64,000 bases of DNA from Phascolarctos cinereus (GCF_002099425.1 NW_018344185.1:2805001-2869000); one strand, 5' to 3'. Numbered from the stretch's first letter, positions 1 to 11,165 are shown. Translations and numbers: made by a program. Notes: generated by a model not told the origin, from the letters alone.

Positions 1-113
1 AAGTTTCATGAGATAGTCATTAACACTTTTTTTATGGGAAAGTTTCATTCAAGTGTAAAATAGTTGGAATTCTCTGAAAGGCTTACTGTATTTCTCTACC
101 ATCTTTGTTTTAG

Positions 114-253
114 GACGCAGACAGACAATGCTCTTTTCTGCCACGCAGACTCGTAAGGTAGAAGATCTAGCAAAGATTTCCCTTAAAAAGGAACCATTGT
201 ATGTTGGTGTTGATGATGATAAAGATACTGCAACAGTAGATGGTCTTGAACAG
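114..253 (+). CDS. DDX18: DDX18 internal exon with helicase motif III
   Basis: First DDX18 exon visible here; the 5' part of the gene lies upstream of the window. DDX18 is a nucleolar DEAD-box ATP-dependent RNA helicase (yeast Has1 family) acting in pre-rRNA processing and large-subunit assembly. The exon follows a 'ttttag' acceptor and stops before 'gtaatt'. It starts with the last two bases of a split codon, then reads [20 protein letters not shown] and on to the ending DGLEQ. The SAT triplet is motif III, which couples ATP hydrolysis to strand separation at the end of RecA domain 1. The rest is the interdomain linker. The match to remembered human DDX18 is nearly continuous. The upstream split codon completes outside the window, so its residue is inferred only. 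Confidence 0.95.
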
Positions 254-1036
254 GTAATTTTTGCCAGTATTTGGGGACATATATGCAGAAAGACAATCCC
301 TGACCTCAAGAGACTTTCACTCTTACAAAAACTACATTGTGTAAGGACATGGTGGCTTTGGAAGAGCATTTTGGTCTGAAGACCAAAGGATGGATCATTG
401 CATGGTAGGGCTAATGCTAGAAGAGAGAGACCTTATTGTCATTTGCCTTTTTCTTCTAAAAATGGAATATATACTAATGAACAAAAATCCATGGAAGTTG
501 AGGTTTTCATATATTACAGTTTCTTCATCCCATCCAGAATTGGAACCAAACCATGGATGAGGAACTCTTAAAAATATCAAGGGCATAAAATATCTAGTGG
601 TTACAGCAGGAAATTATTTGTAGTTAGAGAGTAGTTAAAATTATAACTGAAATGAAAAGGTCACTTAGATTATTTTGGGAAATCATTGTTACTATCATTG
701 TGATGTTCTTCTCTAAATGTAGGTCGTAAAAATGAATACATAGGTGTGTGTTACTAGTGCTTTCATTCCAATGGTTGGAATACATCAGTGTGGGAATGGG
801 TGCCTAAAGATTGCCCTTATCTTTGAATAGTTTCTTGTTCTTAACATGAGAAGTACTGGAAGAACCGAGCTGTGTCAGTTGACTCAGTGTAATTTTTTTA
901 ATCCATAATAAGGCAAAGAAAATAAGGTGAAATTTTTTTATTTTAAAGTATAATTGTAATAAAAAATTTTTGTCAGTTGATGCACCTGATTCTTCTAGTG
1001 TTGAGGTACGTAATTGTTCACTTGAATTGTTTTTAG
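254..1036 (+). other. DDX18 intron, no feature seen
   Basis: AT-rich intron between the motif III and motif IV exons, with GT and AG ends. I see no recognisable repeat or RNA gene; short open frames on the minus strand have no gene-like features. Confidence 0.7.
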
Positions 1037-1198
1037 GGATATGTTGTTTGTCCATCTGAGAAAAGGTTCCTTCTACTCTTTACATTCCTCAAGAAGAACC
1101 GGAAGAAGAAGTTGATGGTATTTTTTTCTTCATGTATGTCAGTGAAATACCACTATGAGCTTCTGAACTACATTGATTTACCTGTCATGGCCATTCAC
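1037..1198 (+). CDS. DDX18: DDX18 exon, start of RecA domain 2 (motif IV)
   Basis: Fifty-four codons, phase 0 at both ends, between acceptor 'ttttag' and donor 'gtaagt'. The reading opens [20 protein letters not shown] and closes with LPVMAIH. The stretch [10 protein letters not shown] is helicase motif IV of the second RecA-like domain, which contacts the RNA backbone. The Lys/Arg-rich KKNRKKK just before it is typical of DDX18/Has1. The sequence follows human DDX18 almost residue for residue. It joins in frame to the exons before and after. Confidence 0.96.
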
Positions 1199-1324
1199 GT
1201 AAGTGTTCTGTTCGAGGATTTTTTTGCCCTTTTAAAAAAAAAATCTTACATTTGTGATGTTACAGACTAACAGTTCAATCTGATGCTCCCAACCTAATCT
1301 ATGAACTCATCTGTTAAAGCTGAT

Positions 1325-1800
1325 CAGCAAACATTTAGTTATCAGCTCTTGTATTCAAAGACTGTGCTATTTGTTTGTGAGAATACAAAGAGATATGAAG
1401 CACAGTCCCTGCCCTGATGGTGGAGAGCATAACTGTCAGTACAACACAGCTTATAAATGCCAGCTTGTGTTATTTCTGAGGAAGAGAAAGATCACTGGGA
1501 GCAAAGGAAGATTTCACTGAAGACATGGGACTTGAGCTGAACCTTTATGGATGGGAATTCACTTTGTGTGTTGGGGACACCGGGAGTAAATAGGTGTGAC
1601 TTAGAAACAGTTTACCTGGGGTAATAAATAAGAGGCTAGAAAGGGGGACTGGGGCCAGATTGTGGAGATTCCTTGGATTCTAAGTTAAAGGAAATAATTT
1701 AGAAGGAGAAAGATCACTGAAGGATCCAGTGAGATGCATGGGATCCCAAACCACTGAAGGTGACATGACCTCACTACGCTTTCAGTGAACCTAGAGTGTT
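1325..1800 (-). mobile_element. L2-linked ancient repeat in DDX18 intron
   Basis: Begins with a degraded minus-strand L2-type tail ('acagtccctgccctgatgg') and continues into the long non-coding body that follows such tails elsewhere in the window ('gaaggtgacatgacctcac'). Assignment to L2 rests on the shared tail and is tentative for the body. Confidence 0.5.
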
Positions 1801-2116
1801 TTGATGCTATATGCTTTGGTTTTGAGTTACTGCTTCTATAACCTGACTGAAAAAGTAAGTCTTGAGGACTCAGATCCTTGAAAGGTTGAGTGTTATGTGG
1901 TTTGTCCCATTATTGTCTGTCTCAATGTAATTTGGTGCCTTTTGCTGTGTCCTGGAGTTTTATTTGAATGTTATAAAACAATCCTAAATTTTTTTTTTTA
2001 GATTTGAGTCCTTAGATTTAGCCTTTTTTTTTAAAAAAGATTTGGATCCCCATAGTGATTGCAGTATATTTAACTGCTCACAGTGTGGCTCAGTAATGCA
2101 TTTCTTTTTAATCTAG

Positions 2117-2269
2117 GGCAAACAGAAGCAAAATAAGCGGACAACTACATTCTTTCAGTTCTGCAATGCAGATTCTGGAATTTTGCTGTGTACAGATGTG
2201 GCTGCTAGAGGGCTAGATATCCCAGAAGTAGATTGGATTGTTCAGTATGACCCTCCAGATGATCCAAAG
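2117..2269 (+). CDS. DDX18: DDX18 exon with helicase motif V
   Basis: Fifty-one codons, phase 0, flanked by 'atctag' and 'gtaatt'. It begins [20 protein letters not shown] and ends [21 protein letters not shown] is motif V of DEAD-box proteins, which helps bind RNA and ATP across the two RecA domains. Together with the preceding IH it restores the conserved [10 protein letters not shown] segment (motif IVa region). No stop or indel is visible relative to the remembered human protein. Confidence 0.96.
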
Positions 2270-2719
2270 GTAATTGTTATCCTTTCTCTTCCAGATATTA
2301 TCATATATGGATGATTAATTTTCTGAATTGTTTATTTTTCTTCTTTGTAAGATAAATTTTTTACAAATAATATCCTAACAAATGCTATAGTGTCCAGTAC
2401 AGCTGGAAATGACTTTGACTACATTTCACAACAAATATCTTTTCCCTAGGCTTTTTGATTAATGTTACACAGTGAAGTAAATCCACAGTGTTAGATTTGT
2501 TCTGATATATGCTCTTGCTTTTGGAAGACACATTGCTCACAGAGAGAGGCATTAAGGTGGCACCGTGGAAAGTGTACTAGGAAGAAACAAAAACTTTATT
2601 AAGAGAGTACGTGAAACTTTACGTCAATACCATACACTTCATGTAGATGCTGTAAATTCGATGGATTGTAAATTACATTATATCCTAAACATGAAAAACT
2701 GGTATCAAGCAAGTTTGCA

Positions 2720-2952
2720 GAGGCAGCATGGTGCAATGAATGGAGAAGTGGCCTCAGAACCAAGGAGAAGTGCATTCAAGTCCTCCCTGTGATAAGTCTT
2801 GGCTCAGTAACACTGGGCAAGGCCCTTGGGCTCTTAGTGCCCCAGGCAGCTCTACTAGACTAGAAGTTGCCCAGCAGTCATCAGTCAGCATTGATAGAGG
2901 GAGTTTCTTCACCAGAAACCTTCCTACCCATAAGAATTCACAGACTACAACT
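2720..2952 (+). mobile_element. CORE-SINE (THER-type) in DDX18 intron
   Basis: tRNA-like head 'gaggcagcatggtgcaatga', then a degraded core ('cactgggcaaggccc') and a 3' part 'gatagagggagtttcttcac'. A related copy with the same layout is at 21272-21500. Confidence 0.65.
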
Positions 2953-3264
2953 TTAGGACCTCCTTAGGCTTATGTTGTTCTTGCCTCCTTTGTCTTGGTA
3001 TTCACATTATGTTCTTTTGACATAAATAGGACATTGAAAGAAGGTAGCTATTACTGATTTTTTAAGCTAAAGATTGTTACTCTCATAATCCTGTTAATCC
3101 TATTTTATACAAAAAATGAAATTGAGAACAAATATGCCATCCGTACAAATAAGAGTGCAGATGATGTGCCATCATTAACAGATTCTTGGAAATTAACAGA
3201 TAAATTGCCAGCATATTTTTACATGGGGCCACATTTTAAATCATATTTCCTTTTTCCATTTAAG

Positions 3265-3378
3265 GAATATATTCATCGTGTAGGTAGAACAGCCAGAGGT
3301 ATAAATGGAAGAGGTCATGCTTTGCTTATTTTACGACCAGAAGAGTTGGGTTTTCTTCGTTACCTGAAGCAAGTCAAG
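3265..3378 (+). CDS. DDX18: DDX18 exon with helicase motif VI
   Basis: Thirty-eight codons, phase 0, flanked by 'tttaag' and 'gtaagg'. It starts [20 protein letters not shown] and ends [16 protein letters not shown] is motif VI, whose arginines include the arginine finger acting on the ATP gamma-phosphate. [18 protein letters not shown] continues the end of RecA domain 2. Human has KQSK where this copy has KQVK, an ordinary substitution. Confidence 0.96.
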
Positions 3379-4049
3379 GTAAGGAAACATATTTTAGACC
3401 TGGAGGAGGCCTTAGAGGTTATTGATTATCTGTTCTAACTTATTCTTACAAGTGAAGAAGCTGAGGCCCAAGAGGAATAAAGGCAGTTTGCTTGGAAAAT
3501 CTTAAATTAGGAAAAGTCTAAATTAACCTGCATATATGAAAGAACATGTAGACTATGGGACTGTGAAGACTCCAGCATGTCTATAGAGCTGTGGGAGGTA
3601 ATGGAAAGTGCTGGAGTGGGACTCAGTGGCCTGGGTTCCAGTCATAGATGCGATACTTACAGGCAGTGTTTTCTTGGCGCCCCTGCTGTGAGCTACTTTC
3701 TTTGCCCATAAATTGGGATAATAATACTTGGAGTGTTTACCATGAAGGGCTGTTAGGAGAAAATGCTTTATAAACCAGAAAGTACTATATAAAAGTGAGT
3801 TATTAAAGCAGTTTAGTGTGTCTAAAAACATTTTTTGATCTTTTCAAACAAATCTCTAACATTGTAATTTTATTGAACCGCACAGAGTTTATCAGAATAT
3901 TGCCTATCATAAAAAAATCCTTATGTGACCATTTAACTAGCGCTAGTTGTTGACACAAAACTCTACTGAACACTATTGGAGAGGAAAGTAAATGGTCTTG
4001 TTTCTGCTGTCTATAAGTGTATTGTCTAAAAGTAGAGATTCATCCAGTT
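3379..4049 (+). other. DDX18 intron segment, mostly unclassified
   Basis: AT-rich intronic DNA. A minus-strand MIR-like fragment is probable near 3580-3800 ('cccataaattgggataataa'); otherwise nothing recognised. Confidence 0.45.
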
Positions 4050-6250
4050 CATTCACATGAAGTGTTGTCTACTCTGCTAGGTGCTAGAGATGCAGTAACC
4101 AAGTAGTCCCTGTCCTCAGAGCTTACATTCCACTGCTCACAAATATAATACAAGTTAATTTGTGAAGGAAGAAAATAGGTTTGCGAGGATCTAAAAAGGT
4201 GTCAAGGAGATGACACCTGAGTCTTTATGGAAGGTAAATACTGAGAAATAGAAATGAGACTGTAATGCATTCCAGTTATTACTTATACAAATGTACAGAT
4301 AGGTAGTAGCTGGAATGTTATATGCCAGGAACAGCTCATAATCCAGTTTGACTGGAAAATAGAGGGAGAAGGGAATAATGTGAAATAAAGTTAGAAAGAT
4401 AATGAATGCAGATAGTCAGAAGCCTTAGGTGCCAGACCAGGTGGTTTATATCATATCATAGAGTCACTGAAGGATTTTGAACAGAGGGGTGACATGGTCA
4501 GACCTTTACCTTAAGAAGATTATTTTGGCAGCCTTCTGTAGAATAAGATTGAAGAAGGTGGAGAAGCTAGAGGCAGGGAGATGTGTTGGGAGGCTTTTGG
4601 AATAGTCTAGCAAGAGGTAATGAGGGTCTGAACTAGGGTTGTTCCCTTGTGAAGTAAATAAAAGTAATAAATGCAAGAGATTTCATGGAGGTAGAAGTTA
4701 TAAGATTTTGGCAGGTAATGTGATATATTGGGATAGAGAGAGGCAAGATTCAACAATGATACCAAGGTTAAAAATCTGATAGAGTAGCAGGATATCTTCA
4801 GAAACTGTTTAGTGTGGAGCTTGGGGTGAGGGAGATGATGAGTCAGATCATTTGCAGACTCATCAGAGACACTCAAATTCAAGGTACAAACAAGGCATCC
4901 TGGTGGAGATAGTCAGCAAGTAATTGGTAATGTAGAATTAGAGTTCGAAAGCAAAATTGGGGCCAAGATATACAGAATTGAGTGTCATTTTTACAAAGAT
5001 TATAATTGAATTCACAATGATGAATGAGATCACCAAAGAAGAAAATGTAGAGAAGGGAAAAGGGCCCAAGACACAGGTGGCAGGGTTAAGGGTGGGAAGT
5101 GATCAGGCAGTAGAGAAGGAGCCCACAGATTAGAAGAGGTTGATAATTAAAAAGAAGGAATGATCAATAGGGTAAACTCCTTGAAGAAACAGGGGGATCA
5201 GATAAAAGTATAAGTAAAGATGTTGGTTTTGGAAAAGAGAAAGTGCAACTCTTTCTCAGAGTTTAGAGCAAAGGTAGAAAAGATAGATGAACATAGAATA
5301 GAGTTGTGAGGTGTGGCATAGCAGAAATTTAAGGGAATTCATGCAAGTGACCTTGATATTCTCACTGGCACAAAGTGGCATTGAAACAGCTGATCGGGGG
5401 AGGATTTTAGCCAGTGGATGATTTGAAAGATTGCTATGTAACATGAGAATCAGTCCACATGATTGTTTACTTCTTCCAGCAACATTTCAGCATTTCAGAA
5501 GTAAGGAGTGGAAAGCATGGATGGAGGGGAAGTAACACAGGGTTGATGGCTGGCAGAGAACAAACAGTGGAAAAACGAATCAAGAGTGACGTGAATGCAT
5601 TGTTAACCATATAAGGAGATCATGATTGTTGAGGTAGTAAAATGAGGCCAGAGCAGATGTGATGGACTAGAGATAATGGTGAAAAACAGTAGATTTAGGA
5701 AGCTTGAGTTAGGAGGAAAGATGGTAGGACATTAAAGTACACAGTAGCACAAAGAGGAACATTTCAGAATTCAGGATAGTAGTGGTGTGTACTTTTGAGT
5801 CTTGGTGAAGTGAGAGGTGTGACTCACCCCAGTGAGTGACTGGAATAGAGAGATTTAGGTCATGAGAATTGAGGTTGATGAATTGGGAGGCCTTGGTGTT
5901 CGAGGTGACGTCACCCTGAATGTTGAAGTCTCCAAGAATAAGGTCAGGAATTGGGATGGACAGGAAAAATATAAGCCAGGTATTGAATTACTTAAAGTAA
6001 TTAAGGTAAAGTTAAGCTAATAGAGAGCCCTGTAGATAACAGCCAAATGGAATGAACCACAAAGGAGAAGTTTCTGAGTGATATCAGCAGGTAGAAGATC
6101 TAGAAGCAGCCATAGAAGAGTGGCTCTCTTGGGGTTAAATGTTAGGGCAATGACAGAACAAGCAGCCTAGAAAGGATGCCCAAGGATTGAGGTCTTTTCC
6201 AGGGAATTCCAAGTTTTCATGAGCATAAAATGAAAGAAGTGTGAGAAAAC
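4050..6250 (-). mobile_element. Long L2-linked ancient repeat, several blocks
   Basis: Opens with a minus-strand L2-type tail ('agtccctgtcctcagagctt') and runs about 2.2 kb through non-coding phrases that recur at 14.6-15.1, 32.0-32.2 and 46.1-46.8 kb ('gaacagaggggtgacatgg', 'gggaattccaagttttcat'). No intact frame is present. The family label is from memory of the tail; the body could belong to another ancient element regularly joined to it. Confidence 0.5.
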
Positions 6251-6254
6251 TAAA

Positions 6255-6720
6255 TCAAATTCATTGATTCAACAAGCATTTGTTAAGCACCTACTATGTG
6301 ACGAGGACTGATAAGACACTAGGTAGAGTTCCCCCCCAAAAAAAAAAAACTTCCCCTCAGAGAGCTTACTTTCTATTGGGGAAAACAACATATATGCATA
6401 AAAGCAAATACCAAATCTATACAAATGAAGGTGAAAGGGAGTTTGTGAAAAGTAGAACAAGGGATCCATAGGGCATGGTGAAAAGGGGCTATAACATATT
6501 GCCGAGCTGGAATGAGATAAAAGTACAAGAAGAGGTAGTAGGGAAAGGAGGGCTTTGTCTTGCTGGACTTTTTATCTGAATCACAGGGACTAAGAAAACG
6601 GGAGGTAGGAATTTGCCAGCCATAGATCCAAACTAGCATCAAGGGAAAGGGGAGAGGCAGCTCTAGGATAACATGATCAATAAGAAGGCTGGAAGGGCCA
6701 TATGGAGAAGGTGGTAAAGA
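6255..6720 (-). mobile_element. L2-type tail plus linked body, minus strand
   Basis: 'aagcatttgttaagcaccta' and 'cagagagcttactttctat' are reverse-strand L2 tail phrases, interrupted by a poly-A run near 6340. A 151-codon minus-strand open frame overlaps this repeat (6373-6828) and is judged spurious. Confidence 0.55.
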
Positions 6721-7359
6721 TAACAGTCTACGTCCGTGGTGATGGTGGCCCTTACCTCCCTGGGCCTGTGGCAGCAGAGAGTTGGAGCTCATTTTTCTGT
6801 TGGTGATGATGGGCTCCAGGAGGATCAAGCAGGCTGTGGAGCTGCAGGTGGCAGTGGTGAAAGCCCAGCCCCTCAGGGGGAGCCAGGGCTACCTTGAGAG
6901 GAGTTATGTATAGTTAAGTTATGCATAGGGTTGTGCCGTAACTTCACAAAGTGGTTATCCAGTGACAAAACCTGCCCTCCACGCAGGAGTGTATTATCAC
7001 CATAAATTAGAATTGGTGCTGATTGCCACCCCTCATCAAATGCCTGGCACGTAAACCTATATTAGAATAGCCTATGAGTCGTCATAGATGTTTATTTGGG
7101 AAGGGCTTTATCTGCTTTCCTTTCTTCACTACATTGAGCTCATTACTCCCTGTGGCTCAGACAAGCAGTTTTCCCTCCCTAAAGTATGGAAGACATTGTG
7201 ACTTTGGTCCCCCAGAAAGGATTTGGCTAGGTTCTGGTCAAGACTGAAGTTAGCTCAGAGCAATAAGCAAATGTTTCAGTGTAGTTTGGAGCAGTAGTTA
7301 ACAGAAAAGTTTATTTTATGTCTCCAGAAGATAATGTAGTGTGGACCAGACTGCCTATT
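6721..7359 (+). other. DDX18 intron, unclassified GC-richer stretch
   Basis: About 180 bases near 6720-6900 are noticeably GC-richer than the surroundings ('ggcccttacctccctgggcc') but give no recognisable protein on either strand. The remainder is unremarkable. Confidence 0.4.
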
Positions 7360-7371
7360 AGAAAAATTGGG

Positions 7372-7540
7372 GGGGCAGCTAGGTGGTGCAGTGGATACAG
7401 CACCAGTCCTGAAGTCAGGAGGACCTGAGTTCAGATCCAGCCTCAGACCAAACACTTGACACTTGCTAGCTGTGTGACCCTGGGCAAGTCACTTAACCCC
7501 AATTGCCTAAAAAAAATAAAATAAAATAAAAAAGAAAGAA
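7372..7540 (+). mobile_element. Marsupial tRNA-derived SINE with 12-bp target duplication
   Basis: Head 'gcagctaggtggtgcagtgg', then 'gtcaggaggacctgagttca' and the CORE-like 'tgtgaccctgggcaagtcac', ending in an A-rich tail with GAAA units. The 12-bp sequence AGAAAAATTGGG lies at 7360-7371 and again at 7541-7552, a perfect target-site duplication, so the insertion is fairly young. Confidence 0.9.
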
Positions 7541-7671
7541 AGAAAAATTGGGCAAAGTTGAGCCTATAAAGTAAACCATATACACAATCTCCACATGTTC
7601 CTGTTTTTCTCTGTCCCTTTCCTTTCCTCAGCTTTCATAGCAGCACTTAAGGACAAATGATCTTCTCCTGG

Positions 7672-7862
7672 AAGTCAGCATAGTGTAGTTGCAAGAGCAA
7701 TGGAGCAGGTGCCAGAACACCTGTATTCTAATCCCAGTTCTCCCATTCACTAGCTAGATGACTTTGAATCAATTACTTCCTTTCTCCGAGCTTCATTTGC
7801 CTCACATAGGAAATGAAAGAGGACAGATGGGATGAACTCTTTAATTCCTTTCTAGGGCCAAC
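7672..7862 (+). mobile_element. MIR/CORE-SINE
   Basis: Follows the MIR order: 'gtcagcatagtgtagttgca' head, 'ccattcactagctagatgac' core, 'ttgcctcacataggaaatg', then 'aattcctttctagggcc'. Confidence 0.7.
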
Positions 7863-8008
7863 ATTTTGGGATCTAACCCGAAACATTCAAAAACCCATAG
7901 GGTTTGCAACCCCACTGGAACATACCAAAGTATTACTCACCATATCTTAAACTTGGCCTTTGATTTGTTCTGGTTTACTAGTATTGGCTTTTTTTCCCCT
8001 CTTTCTAG

Positions 8009-8065
8009 GTACCATTAAGTGAATTTGAATTTTCCTGGTCAAAAATTTCTGACATTCAGTCTCAG
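8009..8065 (+). CDS. DDX18: DDX18 short exon after the helicase core
   Basis: Nineteen codons reading VPLSEFEFSWSKISDIQSQ, flanked by 'ctttctag' and 'gtattt'. The segment follows RecA domain 2 and begins the C-terminal region of DDX18/Has1. It would be hard to call alone because it is only 57 bases, but it joins in phase 0 to both neighbours and matches the human residues almost exactly. A 4.6-kb repeat-filled intron precedes it. Confidence 0.94.
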
Positions 8066-8339
8066 GTATTTCATTTTTAAATGTCTATAACTATTTTTTA
8101 TGTGCCCAGTTCCTCATGTCCCTAGGATATCCATCTTCTGCATTGAACTTGCCTTTAAAAACCTTTAGTCTTTGTGATAACATGTTTGAAAGTCTTTTTG
8201 GATCTTTGGAGTTATTTGGCAAATTTGAATGGATAAGGGCTGGGCAAGATAGTATCGCTGTATATGTAATGAAATTTGTATGTTTGAGGAAAAGTAGCAC
8301 CTTGGATATTACAAAATATTTTGCTTCTTAAAATTTCAG

Positions 8340-8517
8340 TTGGAAAAACTAATTGAGAAGAACTACTTCCTTCATAAATCGGCACAGGAGGCATATAAAT
8401 CCTATGTTCGAGCATATGATTCCCATTCTCTGAAGCAAATCTACAATGTGAACAGCTTAAATTTACCTCAAGTCGCTTTGTCATTTGGTTTCAAAGTACC
8501 TCCATTTGTTGACCTAA
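8340..8517 (+). CDS. DDX18: DDX18 exon, C-terminal domain
   Basis: The exon follows 'aatttcag' and reads LEKLIEKNYFLHKSAQEAYK, then SYVRAYDSHSLKQIYNVN, then LPQVALSFGFKVPPFVDL. It ends with one extra base before the donor 'gtatcc', so the next junction is phase 1. This is the conserved C-terminal module of Has1/DDX18 helicases (DUF4217-like): the YKSYVRAYDSH and ALSFGF blocks are diagnostic. The sequence is intact. Confidence 0.95.
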
Positions 8518-9340
8518 GTATCCTTTGCTGTGTTCTTATATCAGCAATCTGAAATCTCAGGGGAGTTTTTAAGTGAAACTCTCCTAGGCTCAACTGGCAA
8601 GTTCACGTGTTTTGGTCCTAATAGTTGGGTTTGGGTGCTTTCTGGGTAAGTATTAAATCAGCAGTCTTTTTCTGCTTGGGGTGTTTATACTACTGAGTGG
8701 GGATGCCATTCATGTGACCTATCATGTCCTGTGCTACACACATGGGAAGGATAACTTAAAGGAGATGATGTAGTATCAAGGAGTTTGGGCACAAGAGAAA
8801 GGACAGAGTCAATTCTTCCAGCTACTTTCTGAAGAGGATCATTAAGTTTGCAGAAGGAGGAACTGGAACACTAAGTGAGCTGGACCACACAAGATAGCAT
8901 TGTGTAGTATTTATGATAGGAAAAGGAGATCATTATATCACTATCACAGTTGGTAAGTGAAAGGAGTTTGGTGCACCAGCCAGCTCAAATGAGGACACCA
9001 TCTAACTAATTTTTGGTGCAATTGGGGGGGAAATGATACATGGAAAAGAATTGCTTCTTTATGTGACTAAGTGTCCTGAATTAATCTCCCCCACAAGAAA
9101 TGGAAACAACTACCCACTTGCAAATTGAGGCTATTTGAATATATGTCAGCATACTTCAGCTGTTTATCCCAGGACTTAATGAGAGTAGTTTTAACAGTAA
9201 ATTTTTGTAAGTAGTGGAAATGTCAGCAGGTGTGCTGGGTTCAAAGTCACAAGTTATCATTGGTGTGCTATTATGCATAGTCTTGTATGTATGTCTCATG
9301 ATTTTCTGTAAATTACTTGTATTTATTCTCTTTGTTGTAT
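8518..9340 (+). other. Last DDX18 intron, largely unclassified
   Basis: No recognisable repeat or gene except ordinary AT-rich sequence. A degenerate CORE-SINE is likely just downstream (about 9345-9478), before the perfect hairpin at 9480-9507. Confidence 0.5.
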
Positions 9341-9479
9341 TTGGAGCAAGAGAAGTAGCGTGGTTTGAATAAACAATGGAGTTGGAGTTTTTAAAAGCCC
9401 TGTTTGTAATGTAGGTTCTGCTATTTGCCTCCTGGATAGGTAGATCCCTTACCCTCCTTGCCTTTGTTTCAGAGGCTAC

Positions 9480-9507
9480 ATCAAATGATTCATAAGAATC
9501 ATTTGAT
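9480..9507. repeat. Perfect 12-bp inverted repeat, 4-base loop
   Basis: Arms ATCAAATGATTC (9480-9491) and GAATCATTTGAT (9496-9507) are exact reverse complements around ATAA. It sits about 120 bases before the terminal DDX18 exon. Function unknown; probably chance or a repeat edge. Confidence 0.9.
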
Positions 9508-9625
9508 ACTGAAAGACCACAAAATTGTGGCTTGGAGCAACTGGTTATTACTGTTACCTAGTAAATGTTAGATTGGAAGTCGTGTACTTTTCAATTGTCT
9601 GCATTCCTTAACATTCACTTTTCAG

Positions 9626-9771
9626 ATCTGAACAGCAGCCAGGGGAAGAGGTTGCAGAAAAGAGGTGGTGGTGGTGGTTTTGGCTACCAGAAGCCCAAGA
9701 ACGTCCACAAGTCCAAAATCTTCAAGCACATTAGCAAGAAGAAATCTGATGGCAGGCAGTTCTCTCACTGA
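9626..9771 (+). CDS. DDX18: DDX18 terminal coding exon
   Basis: Acceptor 'ttttcag' at 9619-9625. The leading 'at' completes an Asn codon with the last base of the previous exon. The protein ends with a Gly run (KRGGGGGFGYQKPKN) and KIFKHISKKKSDGRQFSH, stop at 9769-9771. The Gly/Lys-rich tail and terminal QFSH match human DDX18. Visible exons encode about 315 residues, near residue 355 to the end of the roughly 670-residue human protein. The low-complexity tail probably supports RNA binding or nucleolar retention, which is an inference from composition. Confidence 0.95.
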
Positions 9772-10235
9772 GGCAGCAACTTTTCTAATCTTCAATAATT
9801 TTGTCCTCAGATAAAGACTTGTCTTCATCGCACTAACCATGGAATATTTACAGTGTTCAGGATTTGAATTATGATCTCATTTGCCGCACTTAAGTGCAGT
9901 GGCTTCAACCAGTTTTTCTTGCTGAAAAACAGTGAGATGAAGCTAAGTTTATCTTGCCTTCTAAAAGGCAAATGACATTTCCTTTTCAGTGGACATAACA
10001 AAAACAAAATTTTAACTGTAAATTATATTTTTTCAAAGAACTTATATTTTCAAATTGTAAACAATTCCATTTCTCTTTAGAGCATTTGTCTTGGTCTGGT
10101 AGCCTATCATTCCTTACCATTGTTTTTTGAGAACTCTGTGGCTTAGATTGCAATATCAATGACCTTTTAGTATATTCAGGGACATGAGGGTCTTCTCGGC
10201 TAGCTCTACAAATAAAGGCCTCAGTCTGTTCTGCT
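9772..10235 (+). other. Probable DDX18 3' untranslated region
   Basis: Repeat-free AT-rich sequence directly after the DDX18 stop codon, up to shortly past the first good polyadenylation hexamer. The end is an estimate from the position of the signal, not a mapped cleavage site. Confidence 0.5.
10211..10216 (+). terminator. Candidate polyadenylation signal AATAAA for DDX18
   Basis: Canonical AATAAA about 440 bases after the DDX18 stop, followed by a T/G-rich stretch ('cagtctgttctgcttgtttc') of the kind found downstream of cleavage sites. No other canonical hexamer was noticed between the stop and this point. Confidence 0.5.
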
Positions 10236-10294
10236 TGTTTCTTGGATAATACAGATTGTCTTTATACTTTCTAAATATTGTCTACAAAATCAAA

Positions 10295-10455
10295 GGATCT
10301 GTAACATTTTGGTTTTGGATTTGCGGTCAGAGGACCAAGATTCAAATCCAGACTACTTCTTTGTACTCTTTGTCCCTTAAGTTCTCTTGGCCTCAGTTTC
10401 CTTATCTATAAAATGACGGGGTTCCAAGATCCCTTCTAGCCCAAAACATAATCCT
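10295..10455 (+). mobile_element. MIR/CORE-SINE, 3' part
   Basis: 'aggaccaagattcaaatcca', then 'cttggcctcagtttccttat' and 'gatcccttctagccc', in the MIR order. Confidence 0.7.
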
Positions 10456-10689
10456 ATAGTAACTTGTTAACAAACTTCATAAATTAAAAACTGTTTGCAC
10501 TTCTTACCATAGTAATAGATTACATGAAGAAGATATTTCAGTTTCTTAGTATTGACCTGATTCATTAGAAGCATCTATAATGTATCCATTTCTTTCCACT
10601 GCTATACAAATCTATGGTAATCTGTGAAAATAAGATATGCCCCACAAACAAATACCAATGTTTATTCCAAGGCTTAAACTAGGGATGCT

Positions 10690-10857
10690 TTATGGAAACC
10701 TGGGCTCAATTTGCATCTCACCTCATATTCTTATTGGACACTGAGCAAGTCGCATAACATCTCTGAATCTCAGTTTCCTCTGTGAGCATCAACTGAAATA
10801 ATATAGGTAAAGTATGCCAATCTTAAGATTCTGTATAAATGTCAGCTATTAATATTG
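10690..10857 (+). mobile_element. MIR/CORE-SINE
   Basis: 'gacactgagcaagtcgcata' and 'ctgaatctcagtttcctctg' match the MIR core; the tail ends 'taaatgtcagctattaat'. Confidence 0.65.
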
Positions 10858-10984
10858 TGCTTCGGTTTAACAAAACCTTGTTTGTAAAAGCCTCCAGTGT
10901 TTGCATCAGTCAGTCAAAGATGTTAATCACAAATTTTTTAAATTTTAGTAAGATCAGCGCAAATACTTTAGGTTCCTTGAAAAG

Positions 10985-11165
10985 CAAGTCCAAGAGAACT
11001 GGAAACAAAATAAATGCTCTTCACTTGGGAAATAGCTGAACAAATGGATGTAGCGAATATTAACTGCACAATAAGAAATGATGAATATGAAAACCTCAGA
11101 ACCACGGGAAGTTTTATGTGAACTGATCCTAATAAGCAGAACAAGGGAAGCAAAATGTATGACCA
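10985..11165 (+). mobile_element. L1-family ORF2 C-terminal/3' fragment
   Basis: 'cttgggaaatagctgaaca', 'gcacaataagaaatgatgaa' and 'cctaataagcagaacaagg' follow the same order as the L1 3' piece at 33.0-33.2 kb. Truncated on both sides. Confidence 0.65.

Noticed and set aside
6373-6828. 151-codon minus-strand open frame
   Set aside because: Overlaps a decayed L2-linked repeat, has no domain, and contains low-complexity His and Ser/Leu stretches.
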